Below are positions 46,172 to 55,583 of a DNA stretch of 64,000 bases, piece by piece. Positions within the stretch are counted from its first letter, which is position 1. Each line of letters starts with the position of its first letter. This stretch comes from Jeongeupia naejangsanensis. GTDB lineage: Bacteria; Pseudomonadota; Gammaproteobacteria; Burkholderiales; Chitinibacteraceae. The notes under the pieces are model-generated. The model made no database searches. It saw only the letters and a program-made list of their open reading frames with translations, and was not told the DNA's origin. The stretch is from the NCBI RefSeq assembly GCF_016865585.1, contig NZ_JAESND010000012.1:1-64000 (forward strand), in the 5' to 3' direction. The position numbers were made by a program, and so were the translations under genes.

Positions 46172-47110
46172 TTAAAGCCAGAAGTCCCGGCGCGCGACGT
46201 GGTGCTGCAGCACGCGCCGGAAGTGGCCCGGGTCCTTGGCGAAGGTCATCTCGCCGGCGGCCGGCTTGTAGAAGTCGTACAGCCGCGACACCCAGAAACG
46301 CACCGCAGCGGCACGCAGCAACTGCGGCCATGCGGCAGCCTCGGCCGGCTCGAAAGCCCGGACCCCCTGATAGCCGGCCAGCAGCGCACGTGCGCGTTCG
46401 GCGTCGATGTCGCCGTTTTCCAGCACGCACCAGTCGTTGAGCGTGATCGCCACGTCGTAGGCCAGCGTGTCGTTGCACGCGTAGTAGAAGTCAATGAAGC
46501 CGCCGACGCGGTCGCCATCCATCAGTGCGTTGTCGCGGAACAGGTCGGCATGGATCACACCGGCCGGCAGCGCGTCGAAGTCCTGCGCCGCCAGCGACGC
46601 CACCTCGGCGGCCAGCTCGGCAGCGGCGGCCTCGTCCATGAACGGCGCCACTTCGGCGGCCACGGCTTCGCGCCACGCGCGGCCGCGCGGATTGGCCATA
46701 TGGCCATCGTAATGTCCGGCTGCCAGATGCATCTGCGCCAGCATTTCGCCGACTTCGCGGCACTGCGCGGCATTCGGAGCGTCGATCACCGCGCCGGGCA
46801 GGCAGTTGACCAGCAGGGTCGGCTTGCCGTTCAGCGTGTCGACGAAGGCATTGTCGTGATTGGCGATCGGCCCGGCGACGGCAATGCCGTGCTGCGCCAG
46901 ATGCGCAAGCAGGTTGACGTAGTACGGCAACTCGTCGGCGCGCAGCGTCTCGAACAGCGTCAGCACGTAGCGGCCGTGCGTGGTCGTGACGAAGTAATTG
47001 GTATTGGTGATGCCGGCAGCGATGCCCTTGAGCTCGACCAAGCCGCCGATGGCGTAGCGCTTGAGGAAGGCGCCCATCTCATCGGGCGTGACGGTGGTAA
47101 AAACGGACAT
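46172..47110 (-). CDS. thrB: Homoserine kinase, ThrB type II
   Basis: Phosphorylates homoserine on the way to threonine. The 312-aa product is of the aminoglycoside-phosphotransferase-like type found in Pseudomonas and betaproteobacteria, not GHMP type: MSVFTTVTPDEMGAFLKRY, GITNTNYFVTT, catalytic loop VIHADLFRDNALM and metal Asp in GGFIDFYYA. ATG 47110 is the standard start. It follows DUF2782 in a thrB / DUF2782 / LOG / polA neighbourhood common in the class. Confidence 0.96.
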   Translation of the reverse strand: MSVFTTVTPDEMGAFLKRYAIGGLVELKGIAAGITNTNYFVTTTHGRYVLTLFETLRADELPYYVNLLAHLAQHGIAVAGPIANHDNAFVDTLNGKPTLLVNCLPGAVIDAPNAAQCREVGEMLAQMHLAAGHYDGHMANPRGRAWREAVAAEVAPFMDEAAAAELAAEVASLAAQDFDALPAGVIHADLFRDNALMDGDRVGGFIDFYYACNDTLAYDVAITLNDWCVLENGDIDAERARALLAGYQGVRAFEPAEAAAWPQLLRAAAVRFWVSRLYDFYKPAAGEMTFAKDPGHFRRVLQHHVARRDFWL

Positions 47111-47191
47111 GATGGATTCAGTACGACGCGATCGGATGAGGAACGGAGTGTACGCAAGCACGCCGGCACAGACGAGCGCCGGCGATCGCCG

Positions 47192-47557
47192 TCACCAGGA
47201 AAACAGCGTCCATTGCGGAACCGACAGGCGTGCGCCACCCGAATCGGCATTGTCGATGCGGTCGAACTGGCCGTTGCCTTCGTGGTCGTAGAGGAAATAC
47301 GGTGCGCCGACCTTGGGCGTGACCTTCATCATGTAGAGCTTGCCGTTCATGCGGTACTCGGCGATGGTCGCGTCGGCCTTTTCGATGATGCGGACTTCGG
47401 GTTCACCGACCTGCTTGTTGGCCTTGGGTTTTTCCACCGGCGGCAATTGTTCGGCCGGCACCGATTGCGGCGGCGGCGGCGGCGGATCGATCGGCGGCAG
47501 CTCGGCCATCGCGGCGCTGCCGGCAAACAGCATCAGGCTGGTCAGCACGGTTTTCAT
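47192..47557 (-). CDS. DUF2782 family exported protein
   Basis: A 121-aa protein with a signal peptide (MKTVLTSLMLFAGSAAMA), a proline-rich stretch (residues ~20-50) and the DUF2782 domain (EVRIIEKADATIAEYRMNG, YFLYDHEGNGQFDRID). Function is unknown; the gene is almost always next to thrB and polA in beta- and gammaproteobacteria. ATG 47557 with GGGAG upstream; 59 bp behind the LOG gene. Confidence 0.88.
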   Translation of the reverse strand: MKTVLTSLMLFAGSAAMAELPPIDPPPPPPQSVPAEQLPPVEKPKANKQVGEPEVRIIEKADATIAEYRMNGKLYMMKVTPKVGAPYFLYDHEGNGQFDRIDNADSGGARLSVPQWTLFSW

Positions 47558-47616
47558 CTGGGCTCCCTTGGCCCGGCGGGCCTGTTGCGGCCATTCTACC
47601 GATGCACCACGTCGGC

Positions 47617-48351
47617 TCACAGGCTGAACTGCATTTCGCGCTCTGCAGGCGACATCTCGAAGCCGCGGGTTTCGAAGAAACGGAAGATCGCCTCGACGAT
47701 GGCCGCCGGATCGTCGATCAGCTGCACCAGATCCAGATCGGCCTCGGCGATCATGCCGTCGGCAACCAGCCGCACGCGGAACCAGTCGAGCAGCCCGCCC
47801 CAGAAATCGCTGCCGACGAGAATGATCGGCATCCTGCGCGATTTGCCGGTCTGGATCAGCGTCAGCGCCTCGGTCAGCTCGTCCAGCGTGCCGAAGCCGC
47901 CCGGCATCACCACGTAGGCGCTGGCGTGCTTGACGAACATGACCTTGCGGGCGAAGAAGTGGCGAAAGCTCTGGCTGATGTCCTGGTACGGGTTGCCGGT
48001 CTGCTCGTGCGGCAGCTGGATGTTCAGCCCCACCGACGGGCTCGCCCCGTCATAGGCGCCCTTGTTCGCCGCCTCCATCAGGCCCGGACCACCGCCGGAG
48101 ATCACGGCAAAACCGGCATCCGACAGGCGCCGGGCAATCTCTTCGGTGCGTTTATAATGGGCATGGTCGCGCCCGATGCGGGCCGAGCCGAAGATCGATA
48201 CCGCCGGCTGGATGCGCTGCAGGCGCTCGGTCGCCTCGACGAACTCGGCCATGATCTCGAATACCCGCCATGCCTCGCGAGCACGCGTGCCCTGATGATC
48301 GGCATCGGTCTGCGAATCGACGACATGCGGCAGCTTGTCCCTGAGATTCAT
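47617..48351 (-). CDS. LOG-family nucleotide phosphoribohydrolase (TIGR00730)
   Basis: A 244-aa Rossmann-like protein with the signature VISGGGPGLMEAANKGAYDG and PGGFGTLDELTEALT of the LOG (Lonely guy) family, which cleaves nucleoside 5'-monophosphates to base and ribose-5-phosphate. Bacterial roles range from cytokinin activation to purine turnover. ATG 48351 (GGGAG upstream) is divergent from polA, with 73 bp between. Confidence 0.92.
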   Translation of the reverse strand: MNLRDKLPHVVDSQTDADHQGTRAREAWRVFEIMAEFVEATERLQRIQPAVSIFGSARIGRDHAHYKRTEEIARRLSDAGFAVISGGGPGLMEAANKGAYDGASPSVGLNIQLPHEQTGNPYQDISQSFRHFFARKVMFVKHASAYVVMPGGFGTLDELTEALTLIQTGKSRRMPIILVGSDFWGGLLDWFRVRLVADGMIAEADLDLVQLIDDPAAIVEAIFRFFETRGFEMSPAEREMQFSL

Positions 48352-48424
48352 CGCGCACTCCCTTGCTGGGAACCTTCTTACAAAATATAGCCGCGCCCAA
48401 AAGGCGGCGGCTTGCGGAAATGCC

Positions 48425-51220
48425 ATGCCCACCCTGCTCCTGATCGACGGTTCGTCCTACCTGTACCGCGCCTTCCACGCGATCCGCGAACTGTCGGCAC
48501 CCGACGGCACGCCGACCAACGCGGTCTACGGCTTCATCAACATGCTGAAGAAGCTGCGCCAGACCACGCCGGCCGACTACATCGCCTGCGTGTTCGACGC
48601 CAAGGGCAAGACCTTCCGCGACGACCTCTACCCCGAATACAAGGCCAACCGGCCGAGCATGCCGGATGACCTGCGCGTACAGATCGCGCCGATCCACGAA
48701 GCCGTCGCCGCCTTCGGCGTGCCGATGCTGATCGTCGACGGCGTCGAGGCCGACGACGTGATCGGCACGCTGGCGCGGCAGGCCGCCGCGCAGGGCATGA
48801 CGGCGATCATGTCGACCGGCGACAAGGACATGGCGCAGCTGGTCGACAGCCACGTGCGGATCGAGAACTCGATGACCGACGAAGTGCTCGACGAAGCCGG
48901 CGTGTTCGCCAAGTTCGGCGTCCGGCCGGACCAGATCGTCGACTTCCTGACGCTGAAGGGCGACGCCGTCGACAACGTGCCCGGCGTGCCCAAATGCGGC
49001 GACAAGACCGCCGCCAAGTGGCTGGCCGAATACGACAGCCTCGACGCGATCATCGCCAACGCCGGATCGATCAAGGGCGTCGTCGGCCAGAACCTGCGCG
49101 ACAGCCTCGACTGGCTGCCGAAGGCGAAGGAACTCGTCACCATCAAGACCGACGTCGACCTCGCCACCGAACTGCCCAACGGAATCGCCGATCTCGCCCC
49201 CGGCACCGAGGACTGGGAGACGCTGCTGGCGATGTTCCAGCGCTTCAATTTCCGCAGCTGGCAGCGCGAGGCCGAAGCCAAGCTCGCCGCCGCTCCGGCA
49301 TCCGCCGGTGATCTGTTCGGCAAACCGGTGGCGTCACCGGCGCCGAACGGCGAGGCGGCATCGACCATCGAGACCGCCGATGCCCCCGCCGCACAGCCGG
49401 CCGCAGCGCCGGTCGAAAGACACTACGAAGCCATCCTGACCAACGCGCAGCTTGACGCCTGGCTGGCCAAACTGCTGGCTGCCGACGTCGTTGCGCTCGA
49501 TACCGAAACCACCAGCCTCGACCCGATGCGCGCGAAGATCGTCGGCATCTCGTTCTCGGTCACCCCGGGCGAGGCCGCCTACCTGCCGCTGGCGCACCGC
49601 GGCACCGAGGCACCCGAGCAGCTGCCGTTCGATGCAACGCTGGAGAAGCTGCGTCCGTGGCTCGAGTCGAACGAACACAAGAAGCTCGGCCAGAACCTCA
49701 AGTACGACCAGCACGTGTTCGCCAACCATGGCATCGCGCTGGCCGGCATCGCCGACGATACGCTGCTGATGTCCTACGTGCTCGCCAGCCACGAACGCCA
49801 CAATATGGACGATCTGGCGATGCGCGAACTGGGCGAGACGACGATCAAGTACGAGGAAGTTGCCGGCAAGGGCGCCAAGCAGATCGGCTTCGACGAAGTC
49901 GGCGTCGACACCGCGACCGCCTACGCCGCCGAGGATGCCGACATCACGCTGCGACTGGCGCACTCCCTGAGCGCCAAACTGGCGCAGCAACCGCAGCTGG
50001 ACACGCTGTACCGCGAGCTGGAAATGCCGGTGCGCGAGGTACTGTTCACGATGGAACGCAACGGCATGCTGGTCGACGCCGACCGGCTCAACCGCCAGAG
50101 CCACGCGATCGGCCTGAAGCTGATCGAACTGGAACAGCAGGCGTACGAACTGGCCGGCCAACCGTTCAACCTCGGCTCGCCCAAGCAGATCGGCGAAATC
50201 TTCTTCGAAAAGCTCGGCCTGCCGGTGATCAAGAAAACGCCGAAGGGTGCACCGTCGACCGACGAGGACGTGCTGACCGAACTGGCCAAGGATTTCCCGC
50301 TACCGAAGGTGCTGCTCGAGAACCGCAGCCTGTCGAAGCTCAAGTCGACGTATACCGACAAGCTGCCGACGATGGTCAACCCGGACACCGGCCGCGTGCA
50401 CACCAACTTCAGCCAGGCCGTCGCCGCGACCGGCCGGCTGTCGTCGAACGACCCGAACCTGCAGAACATCCCGATCCGCACCGCCGAGGGCCGCAAGATC
50501 CGCGAGGCCTTCGTCGCGCCGGAAGGCTGCAAGCTGGTCTCGGCCGACTACTCGCAGATCGAGCTGCGCATCATGGCGCACCTGTCCGGCGACAAGGCAC
50601 TGCTCAAGGCGTTTGCCGAAGGCCAGGACATCCACCGCGCCACGGCGTCCGAAGTGTTCGGCGTCTCGCCGCTCGAAGTCAGCAGCGAGCAGCGCCGCTA
50701 CGCCAAGACGATCAACTTCGGACTGATCTACGGCATGAGCGCCTTCGGCCTCGCCGCCGCGCTCGAAATCGACCGCAGCGCCGCCAAGACCTTCATCGAG
50801 CGCTATTTCGCCCAGTTCCCCGGCGTCGCCGACTACATGGAGCGGACCCGCATCCAGGCGCGCGAGCAGGGTTACGTCGAGACGGTGTTCGGCCGCCGGC
50901 TGTGGCTGCCCGAGATCCGATCAAGCAACGCCGGCCGCCGCGCCGGCGCCGAACGCGCCGCGATCAACGCACCGATGCAGGGCACCGCCGCCGACCTGAT
51001 CAAGCGGGCGATGATCGCCGTCGACGCATGGCTGCGCGACGCGAAACTCAAGAGCAAGCTCGTGCTGCAGGTACACGACGAACTGGTGCTCGAAGTACCG
51101 GAAGACGAGGTCGAACTGATCCGCGTCGAGCTGCCGAAGAAAATGGCGCAGATCGCCGAACTCGCAGTGCCGCTGGTCGCCGAAGTCGGTGTCGGCGACA
51201 ACTGGGACGAGGCGCACTGA
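48425..51220 (+). CDS. polA: DNA polymerase I
   Basis: Repair and Okazaki-fragment polymerase, 931 aa. Domains in order: 5'-3' exonuclease (residues 1-~290, LLIDGSSYLYRAFHAIREL), 3'-5' exonuclease with an intact first motif ALDTETTSLDPM, so proofreading is likely kept, and the polymerase domain with motif A SADYSQIELRIMAHL, the O-helix RRYAKTINFGLIYG and motif C VHDELVLEV. ATG 48425 begins the conserved N-terminus; the frame opens earlier without support. A terminator follows. Confidence 0.98.
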   Translation: MPTLLLIDGSSYLYRAFHAIRELSAPDGTPTNAVYGFINMLKKLRQTTPADYIACVFDAKGKTFRDDLYPEYKANRPSMPDDLRVQIAPIHEAVAAFGVPMLIVDGVEADDVIGTLARQAAAQGMTAIMSTGDKDMAQLVDSHVRIENSMTDEVLDEAGVFAKFGVRPDQIVDFLTLKGDAVDNVPGVPKCGDKTAAKWLAEYDSLDAIIANAGSIKGVVGQNLRDSLDWLPKAKELVTIKTDVDLATELPNGIADLAPGTEDWETLLAMFQRFNFRSWQREAEAKLAAAPASAGDLFGKPVASPAPNGEAASTIETADAPAAQPAAAPVERHYEAILTNAQLDAWLAKLLAADVVALDTETTSLDPMRAKIVGISFSVTPGEAAYLPLAHRGTEAPEQLPFDATLEKLRPWLESNEHKKLGQNLKYDQHVFANHGIALAGIADDTLLMSYVLASHERHNMDDLAMRELGETTIKYEEVAGKGAKQIGFDEVGVDTATAYAAEDADITLRLAHSLSAKLAQQPQLDTLYRELEMPVREVLFTMERNGMLVDADRLNRQSHAIGLKLIELEQQAYELAGQPFNLGSPKQIGEIFFEKLGLPVIKKTPKGAPSTDEDVLTELAKDFPLPKVLLENRSLSKLKSTYTDKLPTMVNPDTGRVHTNFSQAVAATGRLSSNDPNLQNIPIRTAEGRKIREAFVAPEGCKLVSADYSQIELRIMAHLSGDKALLKAFAEGQDIHRATASEVFGVSPLEVSSEQRRYAKTINFGLIYGMSAFGLAAALEIDRSAAKTFIERYFAQFPGVADYMERTRIQAREQGYVETVFGRRLWLPEIRSSNAGRRAGAERAAINAPMQGTAADLIKRAMIAVDAWLRDAKLKSKLVLQVHDELVLEVPEDEVELIRVELPKKMAQIAELAVPLVAEVGVGDNWDEAH

Positions 51221-51239
51221 TCCGCCGTTTTCCAATCCG

Positions 51240-51264
51240 GCCCTGCGTCGTGCAGGGCTTTTTT
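51240..51264 (+). terminator. Terminator after polA
   Basis: GCCCTGC and GCAGGGC pair around GTCGT, followed by TTTTTT. Confidence 0.9.
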
Positions 51265-51360
51265 CATGCACCGGCAGATCCCGGCAACACGGAAGGCAGC
51301 GGTGACGCCGGATGGTCTGCACAAGAGAATTGTCTTAGGCTTGGCGCAAGGAGGTCCAAC

Positions 51361-51756
51361 ATGAGCAGACTCAAAGCCGGCACCGTGCTGTACGCCGTCG
51401 ACATCGAACGCGTCGCGGCGTTCTACGCCGGCGTGCTCGACATGGACATCGGTCACGCCGAATCGAACTACATCGTGCTGAATGCGCCCGGCTACGAGCT
51501 GGTGATCCAGCGCGTACCGGCACAGATCGCCGCGACCATCGCCATCGATACCCCGCCGCGCCCGCGCGAGAACACGGCGATCAAGCCGGTGTTCTTCGTC
51601 CCCAGTCTCGCCAACGCACGCACCGTGGCCGCCTGCCTCGGAGGGGTGCTGCCGCCGCCCGAGGCCGAATGGCGTTTCGGCGATTTCGTCGTCTGCGACG
51701 GCGTCGACCCCGAGGGCAACGTCGTCCAGTTCCGGGCCGGCACGCCCGACGCATGA
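51361..51756 (+). CDS. VOC-family protein coupled to dctB
   Basis: Glyoxalase/dioxygenase-fold protein of 131 aa (MSRLKAGTVLYAVDIERVAA, VDPEGNVVQFRAG). The glyoxalase I metal ligands are not conserved in full, so the reaction is unknown. It has a very strong ribosome site (AAGGAGGT) and its stop overlaps the dctB start (ATGA at 51753), so it is translated together with the sensor kinase. Confidence 0.85.
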   Translation: MSRLKAGTVLYAVDIERVAAFYAGVLDMDIGHAESNYIVLNAPGYELVIQRVPAQIAATIAIDTPPRPRENTAIKPVFFVPSLANARTVAACLGGVLPPPEAEWRFGDFVVCDGVDPEGNVVQFRAGTPDA

Positions 51757-53576
51757 GCCCGCCCGCCCCGCTGCGACGCGGGCTGCTGGTCCTGCTGATG
51801 CTCGTCCCCGGCGCGCTGCTCGCGGGGGCCGGCTATGCCTGGCTGCTCGAGCGCGGTCTGGCGGCACAGCAGGCCGAGGCACGCCAGCGGCTGGGCTTCT
51901 ACGCCCGCAGCCTCGACGCGCTGCTCGACAAGTACGCGCAGCTGCCGCAGCTGCTGACGCTCGAATCCACGCTGGCCGGGGCGCTCGCCACGCCGGGAGA
52001 TCCGGCCCGCATCGCCGCCGCCAACCGCTATCTCGAAGCCTTCCGCCAGCACGCACAGGTGTCGGTCGCCTACCTGATCGCGCCGGACGGCGTGACGCTG
52101 GCAGCGAGCAACTGGCGCGAGCCGCAGGGTTTCGTCGGCCGGCGTTTCGACTACCGCCCCTATTTCCGCGATGCGATCGCCGGCCGGCCCGGGCGCATGT
52201 ACGCGTTCGGCACCACCAGCCTTTCACCCGGCTATTACCTGTCGGCGCCGCTGAAGCGCGACGGCCGGATTGCAGGCGTCGTCGTCGTCAAGGTCAGCCT
52301 CGGACCGTACGAAGCGGCACTGCCCGGCGGCAGCGATCCGCTGCTGGTCGCCGACGACGTCGGCGTGGTGTTCCTGTCGTCGATGCCGGCCTGGCGCTAC
52401 CACACGCTGAGCCCGCTGCCGCCGGCCGACCGCACGCGGCTGGCGCAGACGCGCCAGTATCCGCAACAGGCGCTGCAGGTGCTCGCCGCCGGCCAGCGCA
52501 TCGATGCATCGGCGCCGCAACCGCAAAGGCTGCGCATCGCCGGGCCCGAGAACGGCCGCGACTACATGGCGCAGACCGCCGGGGTCGGCCCGCTCGGCTG
52601 GCATATCGTGCTGCTGTCGAACACCGCCGAGGTCCGCCGCAGCGCCGCCGCACAGGCCGCCGCGCTCGGCTTCGGCCTCGCCTTCGTCACCGCGCTGTGG
52701 CTGTTCGCGCAGCAGCGCCGCCGCCGGCTCGAGGAACGGCGCGAGTCGCTCAAGGCGCAGCGCGCCGCGCACGCGGCGCTCGAGGCCCGCATCGCCGAGC
52801 AGACCGAACATCTGGTGATCACCAACGAGGCGCTGACCGAGCGCATCCACGAGCTCGAACGCACCGAGGCATTGCTGCGGCGCGCCCGCGACAACGCGGT
52901 GCAGACCGCCAAGCTCGCCGTGCTCGGGCAGATGGCCGCCGGCGTCACCCACGAACTGAACCAGCCGCTCGCCGCGCTGACGACCCTGTCCGACAACGCC
53001 GCCCGGCTGCTCGAACTGAACGAAACGGCCGAAGCACGCGAGAACCTCGGCCTGATCAGCCTGCTGGCGCAACGGATGGGCCGCATCGTCGGCCAGCTCA
53101 AGACCTTCGCCCGCAAGGAATCGGCACGGCTCGAACCGGTGCGGCTGGCCGACGCGTTCGCCAACGCGCTGATGCTGGTCGAGCCGCGTCGCCGCGAGCT
53201 GAACGCCCGGATCGACACCGACGTCGGCGACGAAACTGTCCGCGCCGACGCGCTGCAGCTCGAACAGGTGCTGGTCAACCTGCTGCGCAACGGCCTCGAT
53301 GCAATGGAAGGCCAGATCGCACCGGTGCTGGCGGCCGGCGTACGCACGCTGGACGGGCAGGTCGAGATCCGCATCCGCGACCACGGCGACGGTATCGCGC
53401 CCGAGGCGCTCTCAAGGCTGTTCGAGCCCTTCTACACGACCAAGCCGGTCGGCAAGGGACTCGGCCTCGGGCTGGCGATTTCGCACACCATCGTGCAGAG
53501 TTTCTCCGGCAGCCTCAGCGCCGACAATGCCGCCGATGGCGGCGCCATCTTCATCCTGACCCTGCCGACGCCATGA
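51753..53576 (+). CDS. dctB: DctB-type C4-dicarboxylate sensor histidine kinase
   Basis: Inner-membrane kinase of 607 aa: membrane segments at ~residues 12-32 and ~295-315 enclose a double-PAS periplasmic sensor (YLEAFRQHAQVSVAYLI, GRRFDYRPYFRDAI, SLSPGYYLS), followed by a coiled coil, a phosphotransfer domain GVTHELNQPLAAL (H400) and an ATPase domain (NLLRNGLDAMEG, GLGLGLAIS). The sensor signatures are those of DctB, which detects succinate, fumarate or malate. dctD follows with a 4-bp overlap; the regulated transporter dctA is 2.7 kb downstream. Confidence 0.93.
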   Translation: MSPPAPLRRGLLVLLMLVPGALLAGAGYAWLLERGLAAQQAEARQRLGFYARSLDALLDKYAQLPQLLTLESTLAGALATPGDPARIAAANRYLEAFRQHAQVSVAYLIAPDGVTLAASNWREPQGFVGRRFDYRPYFRDAIAGRPGRMYAFGTTSLSPGYYLSAPLKRDGRIAGVVVVKVSLGPYEAALPGGSDPLLVADDVGVVFLSSMPAWRYHTLSPLPPADRTRLAQTRQYPQQALQVLAAGQRIDASAPQPQRLRIAGPENGRDYMAQTAGVGPLGWHIVLLSNTAEVRRSAAAQAAALGFGLAFVTALWLFAQQRRRRLEERRESLKAQRAAHAALEARIAEQTEHLVITNEALTERIHELERTEALLRRARDNAVQTAKLAVLGQMAAGVTHELNQPLAALTTLSDNAARLLELNETAEARENLGLISLLAQRMGRIVGQLKTFARKESARLEPVRLADAFANALMLVEPRRRELNARIDTDVGDETVRADALQLEQVLVNLLRNGLDAMEGQIAPVLAAGVRTLDGQVEIRIRDHGDGIAPEALSRLFEPFYTTKPVGKGLGLGLAISHTIVQSFSGSLSADNAADGGAIFILTLPTP

Positions 53577-54928
53577 CCGAACCGCTGACCGACGCCTTTC
53601 CGCAGAGCATCCATCTGGTCGAGGACGACCCCATCGTCCGCCGCGGCAGCGAACAGGCCTTGCGGCTGGCCGGCTTTGCCGTCCGCGGCCATCCGGACGC
53701 CGAATCGCTGCTCGACGCCATCGCCGACGGCGAACGCCCGGCCGTCGTCGTCAGCGACGTCCGGCTGCCCGGTCGCGACGGGCTGGCGCTGCTGCGCGAG
53801 CTGCTTGCGCTCGATCGTGCGCTGCCGGTCATCCTCGTCACGGGTCACGGCGACGTGACGATGGCGGTCGGCGCGATGCGCGACGGTGCCTACGACTTCA
53901 TCGAAAAGCCGTTCACGTCCGAACGGCTGGTCGAACAGGTTCGGCGCGCACTGGAAAAGCGCCGGCTGGCGTGGGAAAACCAGCGGCTGCGCGCCAGGCT
54001 GGGCGAGCCGCTCGAACAGCTGCTGATCGGCCAGAACCCGGCGATCGTGGCACTGCGGCAGACCATCGCTGCGGTCGCACCGGTCGGTATCGACGTGCTC
54101 GTCAACGGCGAGACCGGTTGCGGCAAGGACGTCGTCGCGCGGGCGCTCCATGTCGCCAGCGGCCGCAAGGGCCAGTTCGTCGCGCTCAACTGCGGCGCGC
54201 TGCCTGAAAACATCTTCGAGGCCGAGGTCTTCGGTGCCGAGGCCGGCGCCTACACCGGCGCGGCCAAGCGGCGGATCGGCAAGATCGAGTACGCCGACGG
54301 CGGCACGCTGTTCCTCGACGAAATCGAGAGCATGCCGCTGGCGCTGCAGGTGAAGCTGCTGCGGGTGATTCAGGACCGCAAGGTCGAGCGGCTTGGCGGC
54401 AACGCGGCGATTGCCGTCGACGTGCGCATCGTCGCCGCCAGCAAGGCCGACCTGAAGGCCGAGAGCGACGCCGGCCGTTTCCGCGCCGACCTGTATCACC
54501 GGCTCAACGTCGTCGTGCTCGACCTGCCGCCGCTGCGCGAGCGCAAGGATGACATCGCGCTGCTGATGGGCCATTTCCTCTTCGACGCCGCGCAGCGCTT
54601 CGGCCGGCCGGCGCCAGGCTGGAGCGCCGGCGATCTGGCGCGCTGGCAGGCGTACGACTGGCCCGGCAATGTGCGCGAATTGAAGAACGTCGCCGAGCGT
54701 TTCTGCCTCGGCCTGCCCGAAGGCACGCCGAAGCTCGCCGGCGACATCGCACCGGCGACGCTCGCCGTACAGGTCGACCGTGCCGAGAAGCGCATCATCG
54801 AGGGTGCGCTGCGCGATACCGGCGGCCAGGTCACCCGTGCCGCCGAGGCGCTCGGCCTGCCGCGCAAGACGCTGTACGACAAGCTCGCCCGCCACGGCAT
54901 CGACCCGGACGCATTCCGCCAGAGCTGA
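53573..54928 (+). CDS. dctD: DctD-type sigma-54-dependent response regulator
   Basis: Enhancer-binding regulator of 451 aa: receiver (D62 in SDVRLPGRDG), AAA+ domain with Walker A GETGCGKD, the sigma-54 contact loop GAYTGA (variant of GAFTGA), Walker B GGTLFLDEIES and a Fis-type helix-turn-helix at the C-terminus (TRAAEALGLPRKTLYDKLA). It should activate dctA, whose promoter has a perfect -24/-12 element and two DctD-like sites. ATG 53573 overlaps the dctB stop. Confidence 0.95.
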   Translation: MTEPLTDAFPQSIHLVEDDPIVRRGSEQALRLAGFAVRGHPDAESLLDAIADGERPAVVVSDVRLPGRDGLALLRELLALDRALPVILVTGHGDVTMAVGAMRDGAYDFIEKPFTSERLVEQVRRALEKRRLAWENQRLRARLGEPLEQLLIGQNPAIVALRQTIAAVAPVGIDVLVNGETGCGKDVVARALHVASGRKGQFVALNCGALPENIFEAEVFGAEAGAYTGAAKRRIGKIEYADGGTLFLDEIESMPLALQVKLLRVIQDRKVERLGGNAAIAVDVRIVAASKADLKAESDAGRFRADLYHRLNVVVLDLPPLRERKDDIALLMGHFLFDAAQRFGRPAPGWSAGDLARWQAYDWPGNVRELKNVAERFCLGLPEGTPKLAGDIAPATLAVQVDRAEKRIIEGALRDTGGQVTRAAEALGLPRKTLYDKLARHGIDPDAFRQS

Positions 54929-54929
54929 G

Positions 54930-55433
54930 CTAGCGCGGCCACCCGGTCGCCACAACGCTGGCAGCGATGAACAGGCCAAAGCCGAACGCCAGATGGGTGG
55001 TCACGCTGCGCCAGCGCGCGGCCCGCGGATTCGCGGTCAGCCGCGCGGCGATGCCGAAACCGAACGCCGGCTGCATCACGAAGAATGGCAGCACGACGCT
55101 GCCAAGGCCGACGCCCAGCGCCACCGGCAGCGAAGGCCGGGACAGCCAGTCGGCCCCGCTCAGCAGCAGCGGCAAGGCCGCCAGCGCTATCCCGCTCAGG
55201 TAGTGCACGTTCCAGCCGATGGCCCGCTCGCACGGCTGGGGCGACGCCTTGGCAATCGCCGGATGGCGAAACCGGCCGAACCGCATGTGCGCGACCCAGC
55301 GCCCGACCAGCGCATAGTCGAGCGACGCCACGCCGAACAGACGTTTGCGCAGCACGGTCCACAGATCCATGCAGGCCGTCGCACCGATGCCGGTCAGCCC
55401 GATCCGCCACAGTACGTCGATAAGATCAGTCAT
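54930..55433 (-). CDS. DUF2938 family membrane protein
   Basis: A 167-aa protein with about four hydrophobic segments (ATACMDLWTVLR, GIALAALPLLLSG, ALGVGLGSVVLPFFVMQPAF, HLAFGFGLFIAASVVA) and a conserved NVHYLSG block, as in DUF2938. Function unknown. It is divergent from a merR-type gene and appears to be its target: a promoter with the 19-bp spacer typical of MerR control faces it. An in-frame upstream start is not seen, but a 28-codon ORF (55512-55426) with GGAG overlaps its start. Confidence 0.82.
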   Translation of the reverse strand: MTDLIDVLWRIGLTGIGATACMDLWTVLRKRLFGVASLDYALVGRWVAHMRFGRFRHPAIAKASPQPCERAIGWNVHYLSGIALAALPLLLSGADWLSRPSLPVALGVGLGSVVLPFFVMQPAFGFGIAARLTANPRAARWRSVTTHLAFGFGLFIAASVVATGWPR

Positions 55434-55550
55434 GGCAGCCCCGCTTTGCCGGCGATTGCCGGCCGTTCGGTGCGGCGCGTCGGGCTGCCGCTGGTACTGG
55501 TGTGCTTCTCATGATGGTCACTCCGCTTGCTTTGCCGTGTATGAATCTCC

Positions 55551-55581
55551 ATTCTGCAAATTCAAGTCGACTTGAGGTCAA
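55551..55581 (-). promoter_or_regulatory. MerR-type promoter with 19-bp spacer and dyad
   Basis: On the minus strand: -35 TTGACC (55581-55576), 19-bp spacer, -10 CAGAAT (55556-55551). The spacer holds the perfect palindrome TCAAGTCGACTTGA (55562-55575), close to the core of SoxR/MerR-family operators. The element drives the DUF2938 gene and touches the ribosome site of the merR gene, allowing autorepression. Confidence 0.7.
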
Positions 55582-55583
55582 GC

